Shown here one piece after another: positions 6,143 to 7,400 of a stretch of DNA of 7,400 nt. The notes beneath the pieces are model-generated. The model did not search any database. It saw only the letters and a program-made list of their open reading frames with translations, and had not been told where the DNA came from. Made by a program: the position numbers and the translations under genes. This DNA comes from Ktedonobacterales bacterium (GTDB lineage Bacteria; Chloroflexota; Ktedonobacteria; Ktedonobacterales; JADMIN01), in the NCBI GenBank assembly GCA_025450405.1, contig JANWHL010000169.1, forward strand, positions 1 to 7,400, written 5' to 3'. Position 1 is the first letter of the stretch. Each line of letters begins with the position of its first letter.

Positions 6143-6199
6143 GGCGCGCCAGCAGATGACGCGTGACGTGCTCGCTCATCGAGAAGGCGGTGGAGGTTC

Positions 6200-6817
6200 A
6201 TGGGAGACGCGCCAGCCGTGGTGCGCCCAGCTCGCGAGATAGGTTCCGCTCGCCTGGAAGCCTTCAGCGACGGCGTGCTCGCGGTGATCATCACCATCAT
6301 GGTGCTCGGCCTCCGGCCCCCGAGCGGCGACAGTCTCGCCGCGCTGCGGACGCTGATCCCAGGACTGCTCATCTACGTGCTGAGTTTCACGTTCATCGCC
6401 ATCTACTGGAACAATCACCACCACCTGTTGCGTGCGACGCGGCGCATCAGCGGCGGGGTCATGTGGGCCAACCTCCACCTGCTGTTCTGGCTCTCGCTCG
6501 TGCCGGTGGTCACCGCGTGGGTCGGCGCGCACGACCAGAGTCGCTGGCCCGCCGTCACCTATGGCGCCATCGGCTTCATGGCGGGGATCGCCTACTTCAT
6601 CCTGACGCAAACCATCCGCGCCGCGAACCCAGATACCCACATCAACGACCTGCTGGGTCGCGACGTCAAAGGTTGGGTGTCGATGGGGCTCTACGCGCTG
6701 GGCCTGGCCCTCGCCTTCATCGAGCCGCTGCTCGCGTATGGCGCCTACACGCTGGTCGCGATCATGTGGTTCATCCCCGATCGCCGCCTGTCCAGGTCCA
6801 GCGATGGGGAGGGATGA
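6200..6817 (+). CDS. TMEM175-family potassium channel (DUF1211)
   Basis: This 205-residue integral membrane protein is of usual length for bacterial TMEM175 channels, which assemble as tetramers of six-helix subunits and conduct K+. The defining motif is RLEAFSDGVLAV, with FSDG at 22-25, at the head of pore-lining helix 1 (about 24-39). Further hydrophobic segments are about 52-70, 86-109, 116-138, 158-174 and 176-192, so six helices can be placed. Helix 2 runs into YWNNHHHLL, typical of the family. The protein ends FIPDRRLSRS soon after helix 6, as relatives do, so the 3' end looks complete. ATG 6200 has GGTGGAGG 3 nt upstream; a GTG at 6163 in another frame gives a non-protein translation. 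It overlaps the tail of the converging hicA remnant by 47 nt. The likely role is K+ leak or membrane-potential control. Confidence 0.9.
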   Translation: MGDAPAVVRPAREIGSARLEAFSDGVLAVIITIMVLGLRPPSGDSLAALRTLIPGLLIYVLSFTFIAIYWNNHHHLLRATRRISGGVMWANLHLLFWLSLVPVVTAWVGAHDQSRWPAVTYGAIGFMAGIAYFILTQTIRAANPDTHINDLLGRDVKGWVSMGLYALGLALAFIEPLLAYGAYTLVAIMWFIPDRRLSRSSDGEG

Positions 6818-6914
6818 GGTGCCACTTGATATGACTCCCCTTGCCTCCGGCTTTCACCAGCTTGAACCCAGCCCGTTGCGGGTCCGCCTTCAGTTGGCGT
6901 ATCTTTCGAGGCAT
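6771..6914 (-). pseudogene. hicA: hicA toxin gene fragment, 3' truncated (HicA mRNA interferase)
   Basis: A 47-codon frame on the - strand begins MPRKIRQLKADPQRAGF and continues with GGKGSHIKWH. This is the N-terminal half of HicA: helix 1 (PRKIRQLKADPQRAGF), strand 1, and the KGSH loop with the catalytic-type His (H28) that HicA uses to cleave mRNA in ribosome-linked fashion. Intact HicA proteins are about 60-85 residues. Here the resemblance stops at H32 (base 6819), next to the TGA of the TMEM175-type gene (6815-6817), and the frame then runs 15 antisense codons into that gene to a TGA at 6771-6773. The second half (the beta-3 strand and final helix) is missing. ATG 6914 has GGGAGGGG (complement of 6917-6924) just upstream and a good promoter beyond. 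No hicB antitoxin is visible in the window. Most likely a decayed toxin-antitoxin locus cut by a deletion or by recombination. Confidence 0.75.
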
Positions 6915-7150
6915 TACCCCTCCCATCGGCCATGACGTATTCTAGCATGCGGCTTCCGCGATCTGAAGCCCGCCGGTGAGGCGGTGCGGATCTCCACCAC
7001 GCCGCACGGTGTCCCCATCCGCGGAGTCGGTTTCCGGCACAGGAGTAGGGTACGGGTGTTTCCGCTGGGAGGGCCAGCGCCATGACTACAGATCGCCACG
7101 TTGACCGCTGATCGTGGTATCCGTGCCTCCAGCACGAGAAGGAGCAGACC
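6915..7150. other. Intergenic region between hicA fragment and tautomerase gene, with a possible gene scrap
   Basis: Apart from the hicA promoter, this stretch holds a 49-codon + strand open frame without a start codon (6936-7085). Its middle part reads like protein (GFRDLKPAGEAVRI, then HGVPIRGVGF) and has about 83% GC at third positions over 30 codons. I do not recognise it. It may be the worn end of a lost gene. A 9-codon frame at 7082-7111 (MTTDRHVDR) after GGGAGGG is too short to judge. The tautomerase ribosome site AAGGAG lies at 7139-7144. No clear promoter for the tautomerase gene was found. Confidence 0.4.
6939..6967 (-). promoter_or_regulatory. Sigma-70-type promoter of the hicA fragment
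   Basis: Read on the - strand, TTCAGA (6967-6962, 4 of 6 match to TTGACA) is followed after exactly 17 nt by TAGAAT (6944-6939, 5 of 6 match to TATAAT) with an extended TGC just before it. Transcription would start near 6932 and give an 18-nt leader containing the GGGAGGGG ribosome site before ATG 6914. The geometry fits well for a high-GC genome. Confidence 0.55.
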
Positions 7151-7400
7151 ATGCCTATGATCGACGTGTACGCGCGAGCCGGGACGTTCTCCGATACCCA
7201 CTGACTCGCCGTCGGCTTGGCCACCGCCGTCATGACGATCGAGCAGGTGCCCAACATTCCGATGTTCCGCAAAAACACCGCTGCGTTCGTGCACGACCTG
7301 CCCGCGGAGTCGCTCGCGAACGTCGATGGCGACACCACCTATGTGCGGGTGCAGGTGCTGACCAACGCCGAGGCGCTCGACCGCGCCAAGCAACTGGCGG
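7151..7400 (+). pseudogene. Tautomerase-family gene with in-frame TGA at codon 18 (3' end outside window)
   Basis: The frame opens MPMIDVYARAGTFSDTH, hits TGA at 7202-7204, then continues without further stops to the window end as LAVGLATAVMTIEQVPNI, MFRKNTAAFVHDLP, LANVDGDTTYVRVQVLT and ALDRAKQLA. Both parts together read as one tautomerase-superfamily protein. The family keeps Pro directly after the initiator Met as its catalytic N-terminal base, and P2 is present here. AAGGAG (7139-7144) is 6 nt upstream of ATG 7151. The codon at the stop position is commonly Lys, Arg or a small residue in relatives as I recall them, so a CGA-to-TGA transition would explain it. An internal ATG at 7232 could restart translation but would lose the catalytic proline. 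Conserved sequence after the stop indicates a recent nonsense mutation, a sequencing error or stop-codon readthrough. Confidence 0.8.

Larger units (their letters stand above)
5613..6199. other. Gene-free, hairpin-rich intergenic region
   Basis: These 587 bases lie between the divergently oriented SnoaL-like and TMEM175-type genes. Long open frames exist on both strands (for example + 5590-6159), but their translations are Pro/Arg/Gly-rich without family features, as expected of GC-rich noncoding DNA. The region must hold the promoters of both flanking genes, yet no clear -35/-10 pair was found. What it does hold is a dense set of inverted repeats, a repeated GGTATG/CATACC hexamer and an orphan Shine-Dalgarno sequence, listed separately. 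Confidence 0.6.

Noticed and set aside
5590..6159. 189-codon + strand open frame across the intergenic region
   Set aside because: Its translation is Pro/Arg/Gly/Ser-rich with no family motif, no good ribosome site at 5590, and it starts inside the SnoaL-like gene; it looks like GC-rich chance opening.
7082..7111. Nine-codon frame MTTDRHVDR after GGGAGGG
   Set aside because: Too short to distinguish from chance; could be a leader peptide or a gene start remnant but nothing supports either.
7202..7240. Selenocysteine recoding of the TGA with a downstream SECIS
   Set aside because: The only nearby structures are a 3-bp GGC/GCC stem and the palindrome CGTCATGACG at 7228-7237; neither makes a convincing bacterial SECIS, and no tautomerase selenoprotein is known to me.
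6914..7393. 159-codon - strand open frame opposite the tautomerase gene
   Set aside because: It is the antisense shadow of the conserved tautomerase frame and has no recognisable protein features.

Overview
The window is about 70% G+C with strong GC3 bias. Its gene content is a benzoate-CoA ligase type enzyme, a two-subunit CoA transferase, two-domain GNAT acyltransferases, a TMEM175-type channel, a HicA fragment and a SnoaL-like protein. This best fits a high-GC bacterium such as a Chloroflexota (Thermomicrobia/Sphaerobacter-like) or an actinobacterium. The taxonomic guess comes from composition and gene types only.

Region 1 (1-5144, all + strand) looks like one operon. It holds the 3' end of a benzoate-CoA ligase family acyl-CoA synthetase, a two-domain GNAT acyltransferase, CoA-transferase subunits A and B, a second two-domain GNAT that appears to be a paralogue of the first, and a cytoplasmic clan GH-A (GH5-like) glycoside hydrolase. 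Gaps are 60 nt or less, and the last two genes overlap by 32 nt. Three of the functions (ligase, transferase, acyltransferase) make, exchange or could consume acyl-CoA. I suggest, as inference, that the operon activates aromatic or other organic acids to CoA thioesters and then moves CoA or conjugates the acyl group to an amine.

Region 2 (5145-6199) holds a converging (- strand) SnoaL-like/NTF2-fold gene of visibly lower G+C. It is followed by about 590 nt without a convincing gene. That stretch is unusually rich in inverted repeats: a run of five hairpins at 5687-5828, a long nested hairpin at 6034-6077, and a GC hairpin beside an orphan perfect Shine-Dalgarno sequence just before the next gene. 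A hexamer, GGTATG/CATACC, recurs four times within 180 nt.

Region 3 (6200-7400) looks like accessory DNA with gene decay. A complete TMEM175-family potassium channel gene (6200-6817) ends tail-to-tail against the 5' half of a hicA toxin gene on the - strand. The hicA fragment keeps a good promoter, ribosome binding site and the catalytic Gly-Ser-His, but its 3' half and any hicB antitoxin are absent from the window. The window closes in a tautomerase-family gene (7151 onward) whose reading frame is well conserved but carries an in-frame TGA at codon 18.

The observations most worth following up are the ligase/two-domain GNAT/CoA-transferase operon, which could be a bacterial acyl-CoA conjugation pathway; the truncated but apparently still expressible hicA; the TGA-interrupted tautomerase; and the hairpin-rich leader before the TMEM175 gene.
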